NCBI GenBank assembly: GCA_018667995.1
Contig: JABIQT010000283.1
Coordinates: 1-6,052 of the forward strand
Length of the DNA: 6,052 nt
Direction: 5' to 3'
DNA from: Candidatus Latescibacterota bacterium
Lineage (GTDB): Bacteria; JAAXHH01; JABIQT01
The notes under the pieces are model-generated. The model did no database searches. It saw only the letters and a list, made by a program, of their open reading frames with translations, and was not told the DNA's origin. Shown piece after piece: positions 1 to 6,052 of the stretch. The position numbers and the translations under genes are program-made. Each line of letters starts with the position of its first letter. The stretch's first letter is position 1.

Positions 1-58
1 CCCGTTAGGGCACAACGGTTTTCAAGACCGCCTCTTTCAACCACTCAGACACCCCGCC
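1..58 (-). tRNA. tRNA-Ser (anticodon TGA), 3' end cut by the window edge
   Basis: Read on the minus strand from 58 down to 1. The 5' acceptor strand GGCGGGG is at 58-52, followed by T and G as tRNA positions 8 and 9. A 3-bp D stem (TCT at 49-47 with AGA at 35-33) closes a D loop containing the conserved GG pair. The anticodon stem (31-27 with 19-15, one G-U pair) closes the 7-base loop CTTGAAA, which places the anticodon TGA at 24-22. After it comes the start of a long variable arm: CCC at 10-8 pairs with GGG at 3-1 across a TAAC loop. A long variable arm is the class II hallmark of tRNA-Ser and tRNA-Leu, and the anticodon UGA decodes UCA and related serine codons. The T arm, 3' acceptor strand and any encoded CCA lie off the left edge, so acceptor pairing cannot be verified. 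It is transcribed in the same direction as the large gene and has its own promoter. Confidence 0.95.
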
Positions 59-387
59 GGACAGATCCCGAATATACCCGTCACCGACAGGGATGTCAAC
101 AGCGAATTACCTGAAGGGACACTGCTGATTCGACTCATAACGCGAACTGAACCACAAGCGATCGAAATCGAGCGATTCATCATATTCTGCTATGAAGGAG
201 GTAGTATCCTCTCATACGGGGGCGAAACTATTGGGACCATTTTCACACAGGCGATTTCGGACGGTGTATACGACTACGTATGGATATATGCTGATCTATA
301 GTGTGGAAGGTGTCCTATACCCGCCGCCTGCCAGCAACGGGAATGAAGCTTTGAGCACAGATCCAGCCAATTCCAAAACAGGAGTCG
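59..387. other. Intergenic region between the large gene's stop and the tRNA
   Basis: This 329-bp gap holds the tRNA promoter (71-99) and otherwise no gene I can support. Downstream of the large gene's stop (TAA at 390-388, minus strand) there is no GC-rich hairpin followed by a T run, so no intrinsic terminator is evident. A 7-bp hairpin with two G-U pairs (340-334 with 327-321, minus strand) lacks a T tract. On the plus strand one frame has no stop from the window edge to a TAG at 299-301, but it contains no ATG, GTG or TTG and would run antisense through the whole visible tRNA. A good Shine-Dalgarno-like AAGGAGGT at 195-202 on the plus strand has no start codon at a usable distance. Confidence 0.6.
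71..99 (-). promoter_or_regulatory. sigma70-type promoter of the tRNA-Ser gene
   Basis: On the minus strand a perfect -35 hexamer TTGACA (99-94) and a -10 hexamer TATATT (76-71, one mismatch to TATAAT) are separated by exactly 17 bp. The -10 ends 12 bases before the first tRNA base at 58, so transcription probably starts around 66-62 and leaves a 5' leader of only a few bases for RNase P to remove. The bases just after the -10 are GC-rich (CGGG). In well-studied bacteria a GC-rich discriminator is associated with stringent control of stable RNA promoters; applying that here is inference. The A/T-rich UP element often seen upstream of such promoters is not evident. Confidence 0.85.
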
Positions 388-3300
388 TTATTTCAGCAAC
401 ATCATTTTGCGCATTCTGGTAAATTCTCCGGCCTGAATTCTGTAGAAATACACGCCACTGCTGGTGGAAAAACCCCGCTCGTTCCTACTGTTCCAAATCA
501 CGCTGTGGAAACCGGCTTCCATGGAGCTATTTCGGAGCAGCCGCGTAACTTCCTGCCCCAAGATATTGTAGACAACCAGCGTCACAAGTGACGGTTTCGG
601 AAGGTCGAACCGGATCCGTGTCGTCGGATTGAAGGGGTTTGGTGCGTTCTGATGCAGCGCGAATTCGGAAGGGGCACCGACTTTCAGGTGAATGGGGCCG
701 AATAAGGTGCTCTCTCCGAGCACGTCCACAGATTCAACGAGATAGTAGTAGACAGTATTAACAGTCACACCTTCGTCCCGAAATTCGAATGTGCCGTCCC
801 CGACCATAAGGCCCGACGTAACACTCAGGAAGCCACTCTCCTGCAGCGGGCTGCGATAGAGGTTGAATCCGGCAAGTTGTCCATCCGAATGGCCGACAGT
901 CCAGGAAATGACCGCGACCCCTCTATCGGATGATGCTACAAGTGTTGCCAATTCGACCGCGGTCGAAGGTTGAGATTTGGTAACAAAGCTCAACTGTCCC
1001 GACCATGGACCGTCGAAGAATCCGTCATTGGCCCTGGCACGCCAGTAATAGGTTGTCCCGCCTTCAAGTGCCGTGCTGTCCGGTTGCCCGAAATCAACTA
1101 CCTGCCAGTGGGTAGGATTGGTGGTTGTTCCCTCTATGATGCCAGTAGTAGAAGCCACCAACGAGGCGAATACAGAATCGGTTGCGACCTGAAACCCGTA
1201 GGTAAGCACGGCTCGCGTGGGGTCACCGGGTACGGGCGACGAATTGTCTATTACCAGAATAGGTTGCAGTGACACAGTGTCTCCCGTCGCTGATGCTATT
1301 GGCTGTGTCGGGACCTGGCTGCTGGACGGAGTGACTACCGGGGATGGAGCACTGTCTGTACTGATGTTGCCAGCATTGTCTATGGCGGTGATGATGTAGG
1401 TATACGAGGTTCCGTTACTCACGGTAATATCGAGATAGGTGGTGTCGGGCAGGTTGGTTGCAAGGGTGTTGCCACCTCGAGTGATCGTGTAACCGAGTAT
1501 GCCTGAAACATCGGTACTGGCGCCCCACCTTACCCTCACTGCGCCGTCGCCGGCCACGGCGATTATATTTGTAGGAGCTGACGGCGGAGACGTATCCACA
1601 GTGATTGGGATGTCTAAACTGTCCAACAGTCCGAGCGTAATGCCGGGCTGCAACCGGAGATCGTTGATGTTAGCCGATCCCACTCTCAGATAATACCGCT
1701 GACCACGTTGCAGGTTGGTGACCGTGTGCGAGTGGTCCAGAACGCCCTCTTGTACGACGATCTTCCGCTCCAATAGCGATGTAGTATCGTATTCTACAAT
1801 AGTCGTTGCCAATCGATCCGTCTTCCATGACACCACGAGAGAAGCGGAGCTGTCTTCCCGGACGATAGCAGCGACTTGGACATCCGACAGAACTGGCCGT
1901 GTCGTGTCTGGTTCGGATGTGGTTTTGAAGGAATGAGTAGCACTGGGTATTGGGCCGTTTCCGCTGGCGTCAGTGGCAAGAAGCTGATAGTAATAATCAG
2001 TATCGCGCTTCAAGCTGGTGACTAGTGCGGTGTGGTCGATAACATCTTCCGGACTGGTCAGTGTGGTAGTCATGCTATCCTGATGAGTGCCGAACACGAT
2101 CTTCGTGTGCGTGGGCTCGTTGGTAAGCCATCGGAGCGTTGCTCGCGTGTCAGAAGGAGCGTCCACTATCGATGAATCATCAATAGTGGGCGGCGTAGTG
2201 TCACTGGTGATAGTCGTCACGGCTACTGTCGGAGGGCTCAGAGTAGGTCCATTGTTTATTGGATCGGTGGAGCCAACACGGAAGGTGTAGGTAGTATTGG
2301 GCTCTAGATTGGTTAGAGTAGCCCTGTGTCGTGCGACTAACCTTGGGTCCTTTACCGAACTGCTAAGGTTGTTGGAATCAGTACCATACTGGACCGTGCT
2401 GGTGCTGACCTCGTCCGTCTCCCATTGAATGACCACCTGGTCGATATTACGACCGACGACTATCGGTCCGTTGATGATTACAGGTGCCTGAGTGTCGGGC
2501 CCCTGGTTCGTGGTGAATCTCCCGGTCGAGTTGGGAGCCTGCAGCCCCGAAACAGCAACGAGGGCCTTAGTGATCCCCTGGACAATTGGCTTAACCAACA
2601 CGATATCCGGCGGATAATAGACGAATTCTCCATTTGGCGATTCAGAAGTGATGATAAAAAGGTAATCGGTCCCCGGTGTCAGCCCTCCTATCGATGCCCT
2701 ATGGGCCGTGGTGAACCTGGACCTTCCAGATACAAATGCCTCGTCGATTCTGAATATCCCGATAGAATCCGGGGCATAGAATATGAACTCATCGCTTGGT
2801 ACATTGGTCTCCCATTCGAAGATAACCTGACGGTCCGATCGGTAGACTATTTCAGGCAACCTGGTAAATTGCAGCTCCAGGAATTGACCGGCCAGCAGGG
2901 TTGTGAATTCCTCCGATATGCTGGAAGTAGACAGATTGTTAGACGTACGCGTCGACCGCACACTGTATCCGTATGTCGTATTCGGCTTGAGATGATTCAA
3001 AACTACAAAATGGTCAGTCGAGAGATCAGCGTCAAAGACGTCGGCGGTATCGGTGGTGCCAACGGCCCAGTATTTCACCTGGCTGTTACTGGCGGTGTCT
3101 GTAAACCATCCAATCAAGGCCGTTGTGTCCGTCACCGAATAGGAATCAACAATGGGACCAAGGGTGATGACGGGAGGATTCTCATCCAAAACCGAGGGTG
3201 TAACAAAGAAAAGTGTGTCACTGCTCACCTTTCCGCCTCGCGCAGAGGAACTGACCTGATAGAAGTACTTCTTGCCCGGATTTAACTCCTCCAAATATGC

Positions 3301-6052
3301 ATAATGTTCAAATGTCAGTTCCCCATCGGATTCGACAGTCGACAAGGTTGTCGTCGTATCGTAGGCGATGCTGCTGTTGGCACGTTTATCTGTCTCCCAC
3401 GCAAGAAACGCGAACGTTGGTGCAACGAACAGATCGAAGGGACCAAGTGATATAATTGGTGGCAGCTCTCCGATGCCAGCGGTCCGGAAGGTGTCGATAC
3501 CACTCGACACCAACTGACCGAACGGATCCGTGGAAATCACTTCATAGAAGTATCTCATTCGCTTCTGCAAACCTGTAATCGATACGAGATGATTGTTTAC
3601 ACCGCTGGAGTCTGCAGTGACTCGGGCGGTATCTACCATGGCTGACGTTGCTCCGTAGGTGACTACACTGTTTCCCGGCTGATCGGTCTGCCAGAACACA
3701 AGAGCACTGGAGGTATCGGCGTCCACCACGGGGCCTTCAATGATAGATGGCGCATATGGCAGAGGAATCTCGTTAATACTGACGCCAGCAAAGTTGGACA
3801 GATGGGCGATTTCAGCTATGAGTACCCCGTCGGATGTAATGGAAAATATGCCCTCCCTGTCAAATCCCTGAGATCCCACAAAAACCAGCCCGAGATCCTC
3901 TTCTGGAACCTGACCAAACCCCGTATTCTGTAACAAGTCAGTAAACTTGCTGACTGGCAGTTTCAGTAACATTGGGAAGCCGTCTGCGAACTGGAACCGC
4001 TCTTGTGGTATCTCGTTGATCACCATCGACATCTGGAGGAAGAAGAAGACCGGGGTATCAACACCATTGATCAGCAGAGGGACGATGGTTACGTCTTCAG
4101 GTGTGGTCGCATCCACATTCCCAATGTTAATATGCAAGGATACATCCTGATTGATACCTTCGTTAAATATGAACAGGCACATCCCGTTTATCGCGTCAAT
4201 TATGGGCTGAAGGGCCGGATCGGGCACTGGGAGTGAATCCAGGAATACAAATGTGTTTGTGCTGGCTTGGCCCGATATGATTGGAACAGTTGTTACGCCC
4301 GTATTGGGCAGGTCCGCAGTTATCGACAAGCTGATTTCGAACTGTCTGGGCTCTGTGGGGGCAGTGGCGTCTCCGTCCGATGTGATGTCGTTGATCTTTC
4401 GTACTCGGTGATTGTTCGTATCGGCGACCAAGAGGTTTCCAGCCCCGTCCCCAAAGACGCCACCGGTGAAGTCCAGGTCCGCGCTGACAGCCAGGCCTCC
4501 GTCTCCTGAAAAACCTTGAACACCAGACCCGGCCACCGTAGTTATGATGCCGGTATCATAGTCCACTCTGCGGACCCGGGAATTTCCCTGGTCCGCAATG
4601 TAGCCGTTTCCCGCTCCATCCAAATAGATGCCTGTTGGGTGATTTAACCTCGCGAAATCAGCGCTATTACCGTCACCACTAAAGCCAGAAACACCGCTGC
4701 CAGCGTACGTGAAAATGGCACCGTCGGAGACGAAGCGTACGCGATGATTGTCAGTATCAGCGATTAGGAGAACTTGGTCCTCAAAAATGGTAAGTCCGAC
4801 TGGTGAATTCAGACGAGCTTCTCCCGATGGTCCACCGTCTCCACTGAAACCGGAAATTCCGTCTCCTACCACGGTAAAGATATTGCCATTGCCGTCAATG
4901 ACGCGGATGGCATGGTTACCCGTGTCTGCAATGTAGACATTCCCGGAGAGGTCGACACTGACGCCCATGGGACTGTCGAGGGAAGCAAGAAATGCAGGAC
5001 CACCATCTCCGGTATATCCGGCCGTGCCATTCCCTGCTATGGTAGCAATGACGCCGCTGCCATCGATAATTCGGATCCGGTGGTTCTGCGTATCTGCCAC
5101 ATATACATAACCATAGGAGTCTGTATACACGCCCCCTGGACTATCGAGCGCAGCACTGACTGCAGGACCGCCGTCCCCGCTGAAACCCGCCGTACCCGTT
5201 CCGGCGAAAGTGTTTATCTCGCCATTCCTGTCTATTGCCCGGATCCTGTGATTGGATCGATCTGGAATCAACAGGGTACCCCATTGATCCACGAACACAT
5301 CCTGTGGAAAATTGAGGGCTGCGCCGGTAGCATCGTTGCCATCACCACCAAATCCTCCCGTACCGGTTCCTGCAATTGTAGTGATTGTTCCTGGGGGATC
5401 GAAGTTCGAGGGAGATATGTGTCCCCACCAGGTTCCCCAACTGTTGGCAGGTGCCGCAGCGTATTCCTGAATCGTCCAGAAGTCCGTATCATTGGCAGGA
5501 TCCACTACGGTTGCGCTATAATCCCCCCACCGATTAGTAGGCCCACCAAAGGTCTTGTAGTAGGTGGCTTCCCCTGCTTTAAGCACCGTATCATCCTGCA
5601 TGGTGTTGGGAGGATCGTCGGCAAATCTGAATGAGTAGTTCGCGCTGGCGTATTGATCGTCACCGAAACGAGTGTATCCGATAAGAGCATCGTCATTGGC
5701 ATTGACTGCGATACTGGGAAATGCGAAGAACCTGCGACCGGCTGGATCGTCGATACGACCGAACTGCGTATACGGTATGGTGTCAAATTCATCCGGAGAC
5801 TCAAAAGGATCAAACTGCCACCATTGGACAGCGCTCCGAGTTGGACTACCTGTCGGAATGAAAACGGTTTGGGTACTCCAGAGATAACCGTTACGGAACA
5901 CCACATTCTGCACTCGCGAATCATTGGTCTGGATCCGGTCACTTGAGTCGCGCTGAGGTGCAAAATCGGCTCCGCCCGACGGCGGCAGTTCGTTCCAGGG
6001 ATCCGCAGGCCCTATGAAGGGACCGGGAGTAAGGGACTCGGCTCCCACTGAA
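388..6052 (-). CDS. Giant secreted NHL/FN3 repeat protein with C-terminal Por/FlgD-type sorting domain (N-terminus off window)
   Basis: The frame is open from the right edge to TAA at 390-388. The codon before the GTG at 6048-6046 is TCA (Ser), so that GTG is an internal Val and the real start and signal peptide lie further right. Residues below count from that Val (1-1886). Order: incomplete propeller-like segment (1 to about 218); six NHL repeats (221 to about 559); an unnamed beta-rich domain ending in a HLSNFAGV segment (560-765); about ten FN3-like domains (766-1790), seven with a W-x-T-D/N motif; and a FlgD-like / Por sorting domain (1791-1886) with NAPNPFNPTT, YNILGQEV and SGVYFYR, ending in a basic KMMLLK tail. 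Sorting domains of this family direct outer-membrane passage and surface attachment or release, so the protein is probably extracellular. NHL and FN3 domains usually bind partners or act as spacers, and no catalytic motif is apparent, so an adhesin, matrix or scaffold role is inference. Only one cysteine (C624) is visible, and lysine is scarce in the first 600 residues. No neighbouring gene in the window suggests an operon. Confidence 0.96.
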   Translation of the reverse strand, partial: SVGAESLTPGPFIGPADPWNELPPSGGADFAPQRDSSDRIQTNDSRVQNVVFRNGYLWSTQTVFIPTGSPTRSAVQWWQFDPFESPDEFDTIPYTQFGRIDDPAGRRFFAFPSIAVNANDDALIGYTRFGDDQYASANYSFRFADDPPNTMQDDTVLKAGEATYYKTFGGPTNRWGDYSATVVDPANDTDFWTIQEYAAAPANSWGTWWGHISPSNFDPPGTITTIAGTGTGGFGGDGNDATGAALNFPQDVFVDQWGTLLIPDRSNHRIRAIDRNGEINTFAGTGTAGFSGDGGPAVSAALDSPGGVYTDSYGYVYVADTQNHRIRIIDGSGVIATIAGNGTAGYTGDGGPAFLASLDSPMGVSVDLSGNVYIADTGNHAIRVIDGNGNIFTVVGDGISGFSGDGGPSGEARLNSPVGLTIFEDQVLLIADTDNHRVRFVSDGAIFTYAGSGVSGFSGDGNSADFARLNHPTGIYLDGAGNGYIADQGNSRVRRVDYDTGIITTVAGSGVQGFSGDGGLAVSADLDFTGGVFGDGAGNLLVADTNNHRVRKINDITSDGDATAPTEPRQFEISLSITADLPNTGVTTVPIISGQASTNTFVFLDSLPVPDPALQPIIDAINGMCLFIFNEGINQDVSLHINIGNVDATTPEDVTIVPLLINGVDTPVFFFLQMSMVINEIPQERFQFADGFPMLLKLPVSKFTDLLQNTGFGQVPEEDLGLVFVGSQGFDREGIFSITSDGVLIAEIAHLSNFAGVSINEIPLPYAPSIIEGPVVDADTSSALVFWQTDQPGNSVVTYGATSAMVDTARVTADSSGVNNHLVSITGLQKRMRYFYEVISTDPFGQLVSSGIDTFRTAGIGELPPIISLGPFDLFVAPTFAFLAWETDKRANSSIAYDTTTTLSTVESDGELTFEHYAYLEELNPGKKYFYQVSSSARGGKVSSDTLFFVTPSVLDENPPVITLGPIVDSYSVTDTTALIGWFTDTASNSQVKYWAVGTTDTADVFDADLSTDHFVVLNHLKPNTTYGYSVRSTRTSNNLSTSSISEEFTTLLAGQFLELQFTRLPEIVYRSDRQVIFEWETNVPSDEFIFYAPDSIGIFRIDEAFVSGRSRFTTAHRASIGGLTPGTDYLFIITSESPNGEFVYYPPDIVLVKPIVQGITKALVAVSGLQAPNSTGRFTTNQGPDTQAPVIINGPIVVGRNIDQVVIQWETDEVSTSTVQYGTDSNNLSSSVKDPRLVARHRATLTNLEPNTTYTFRVGSTDPINNGPTLSPPTVAVTTITSDTTPPTIDDSSIVDAPSDTRATLRWLTNEPTHTKIVFGTHQDSMTTTLTSPEDVIDHTALVTSLKRDTDYYYQLLATDASGNGPIPSATHSFKTTSEPDTTRPVLSDVQVAAIVREDSSASLVVSWKTDRLATTIVEYDTTSLLERKIVVQEGVLDHSHTVTNLQRGQRYYLRVGSANINDLRLQPGITLGLLDSLDIPITVDTSPPSAPTNIIAVAGDGAVRVRWGASTDVSGILGYTITRGGNTLATNLPDTTYLDITVSNGTSYTYIITAIDNAGNISTDSAPSPVVTPSSSQVPTQPIASATGDTVSLQPILVIDNSSPVPGDPTRAVLTYGFQVATDSVFASLVASTTGIIEGTTTNPTHWQVVDFGQPDSTALEGGTTYYWRARANDGFFDGPWSGQLSFVTKSQPSTAVELATLVASSDRGVAVISWTVGHSDGQLAGFNLYRSPLQESGFLSVTSGLMVGDGTFEFRDEGVTVNTVYYYLVESVDVLGESTLFGPIHLKVGAPSEFALHQNAPNPFNPTTRIRFDLPKPSLVTLVVYNILGQEVTRLLRNSSMEAGFHSVIWNSRNERGFSTSSGVYFYRIQAGEFTRMRKMMLLK
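391..678 (-). other. C-terminal FlgD-like / Por (T9SS type A) sorting domain
   Basis: Residues 1791-1886 form the last 96 residues. They contain FALHQNAPNPFNPTT, the strand RIRFDLP, VTLVVYNILGQEV, AGFHSVIWN, SGVYFYRIQAGEF and the basic end RMRKMMLLK. This is the standard pattern of the C-terminal Ig-like domain (FlgD Ig-like / Por secretion system sorting family) found on exported proteins of Bacteroidetes and related phyla. In type IX secretors it directs transport across the outer membrane and is removed or linked to surface polysaccharide. Whether this organism has a type IX apparatus cannot be seen here, and the same domain occurs in phyla where that has not been shown. Confidence 0.93.
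679..3753 (-). repeat. Array of about ten FN3-like domains
   Basis: Residues 766-1790. Approximate domains: 766-857, 863-952, 958-1050, 1057-1180, 1188-1280, 1286-1377, 1384-1485, 1488-1575, 1578-1691 and 1694-1790. The first seven belong to one subfamily with a core W-x-T-D/N motif whose Trp is at 786, 884, 981, 1079, 1209, 1307 and 1408, a later aliphatic-x-x-L segment and a Y-x-Y/F-x-V strand. This resembles the FN3-like N-terminal domain of purple acid phosphatases and many bacterial surface proteins. Spacing is 97-101 residues except for 130 after the fourth, which carries an insertion. Domain 8 is a more classical FN3 (RVRW, YTYIITAIDNAGN). Domain 9 has a TTYYWRARANDG strand, and domain 10 has FNLYRS and YYYLVESVD. 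Such arrays act as extended spacers or adhesive modules on secreted proteins. Confidence 0.9.
3754..4371 (-). other. Unassigned ~205-residue domain between the NHL propeller and the FN3 array
   Basis: Residues 560-765 match no family I can name. The segment starts after a Thr/Pro/Glu-containing linker (TAPTEPRQF). It has alternating hydrophobic stretches suggesting beta strands (FEISLSI, TIVPLLI, VFFFLQMSMVI), the only cysteine in the visible protein (C624), and a C-terminal part with LKLPVSKF, EEDLGLVFV and IAEIAHLSNFAGV. That last pattern (a beta strand followed by a His-Leu-Ser motif and a small hydrophobic strand) is seen at the ends of beta-sandwich modules in large surface proteins, including some ZU5-like ones. 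The resemblance is loose. It may be two small domains: 566-690, and 690-765. Confidence 0.5.
4372..5388 (-). repeat. Six NHL repeats (probable six-bladed beta-propeller)
   Basis: Residues 221 to about 559 contain six copies of a 55-57 residue unit. Each has an AGxG segment, a glycine-rich GFSGDGG-type loop (starting at 232, 288, 344, 400, 455 and 512), an Ala/Leu segment, P-x-GV or a variant, D-x-x-GN, and a closing ADTxNHRIRxID-type strand. The spacing of the glycine loop is 56, 56, 56, 55 and 57 residues. Six units match the six blades of structurally known NHL propellers such as that of Brat. Unit 1 has PDRSNHRIR in place of ADTxNHRIR, and unit 5 has NS in place of NH. The DNA of the units has diverged at many synonymous sites, so this is an old expansion. 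NHL propellers generally bind protein, nucleic acid or glycan on one face; the ligand here is unknown. Confidence 0.93.
5395..6052 (-). other. N-terminal propeller-like segment of the giant protein (incomplete)
   Basis: Residues 1 to about 218 are rich in aromatic residues, Asp and Asn. Motifs include RVQNVVFRNGYLW (45-57), FPSIAVN (110-116), NRWGDYSATVVDP (172-184), FWTIQEYA (190-197) and WGTWWGHI (204-211). Segments of this type occur in large bacterial secreted proteins and resemble the blades of sialidase-like or exo-beta-propeller folds. The alternation of a short beta strand, an Asp-rich loop and an SIAVN-type strand supports a propeller. The window edge cuts into it, so the number of blades is unknown and any catalytic residues further upstream cannot be judged. 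Fold assignment is from pattern memory and is moderate at best. Confidence 0.6.

Noticed and set aside
160-177. Inverted TCGA-rich motif on the plus strand
   Set aside because: The arms are short with a mismatch and almost no loop; the self-complementary TCGA unit explains the symmetry without a functional hairpin.
195-202. A strong Shine-Dalgarno-like AAGGAGGT on the plus strand
   Set aside because: No ATG, GTG or TTG follows within usable distance, so it most likely arises by chance.
321-340. A possible intrinsic terminator hairpin after the large gene (minus strand, arms 340-334 and 327-321)
   Set aside because: The stem is 7 bp with two G-U pairs and is followed by GTATAGG, not a T run, so it does not meet the usual terminator pattern.
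192-422. A 76-codon plus-strand frame starting with ATG in the intergenic region
   Set aside because: It runs into the 3' end of the large gene on the opposite strand, has no properly placed ribosome binding site before its ATG, and its translation shows no recognisable domain.
2425-3285. A 286-codon open frame on the plus strand
   Set aside because: It lies wholly antisense to the FN3 array, whose minus-strand frame has clear repeated domains. Its translation shows no domain pattern, so it is a shadow of the real gene.
4912-5634. A 240-codon open frame on the plus strand
   Set aside because: It is antisense to the NHL repeats and the N-terminal segment. Its apparent regularity mirrors the repeats on the coding strand.
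6046-6048. GTG as the start codon of the large gene
   Set aside because: The frame stays open upstream to the window edge (preceding codon TCA), no signal peptide follows, and the propeller-like domain begins in mid-course, so this is an internal Val codon.

Overview
The window is dominated by one very large gene on the minus strand. It runs from beyond the right edge (position 6052) to a TAA stop at 388-390. The visible part encodes about 1,887 residues of a secreted, modular protein with no obvious catalytic domain: an incomplete N-terminal propeller-like segment, six NHL repeats, a roughly 200-residue domain I cannot name, about ten fibronectin type III (FN3)-like domains, and a C-terminal FlgD-like / Por (type IX secretion) sorting domain. 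The true N-terminus, signal peptide, promoter and ribosome binding site lie off the window to the right.

At the left edge (1-58, minus strand) is the 5' two-thirds of a tRNA-Ser with anticodon TGA. Its T arm, 3' acceptor strand and CCA region are cut off by the window. Directly upstream is a near-consensus sigma70-type promoter (TTGACA, 17-bp spacer, TATATT), so the tRNA has its own transcription start and need not depend on read-through from the large gene.

Between them (59-387) lies about 330 bp with no gene I can support beyond the tRNA promoter. It holds no clear terminator for the large gene. It does hold a plus-strand frame without stops (2-298) that lacks a usual start codon.

Organism: a bacterium. 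The C-terminal sorting domain with its NAPNPFNPTT motif, on a protein rich in NHL and FN3 repeats, is typical of the FCB superphylum and neighbouring candidate phyla (Bacteroidetes/Ignavibacteria, Marinimicrobia, Zixibacteria, Latescibacteria and similar). Base composition is roughly balanced. The phylum cannot be fixed from this window. I see no mobile element, CRISPR array, defence gene or multi-gene system. The notable content is the architecture of the giant exported protein.
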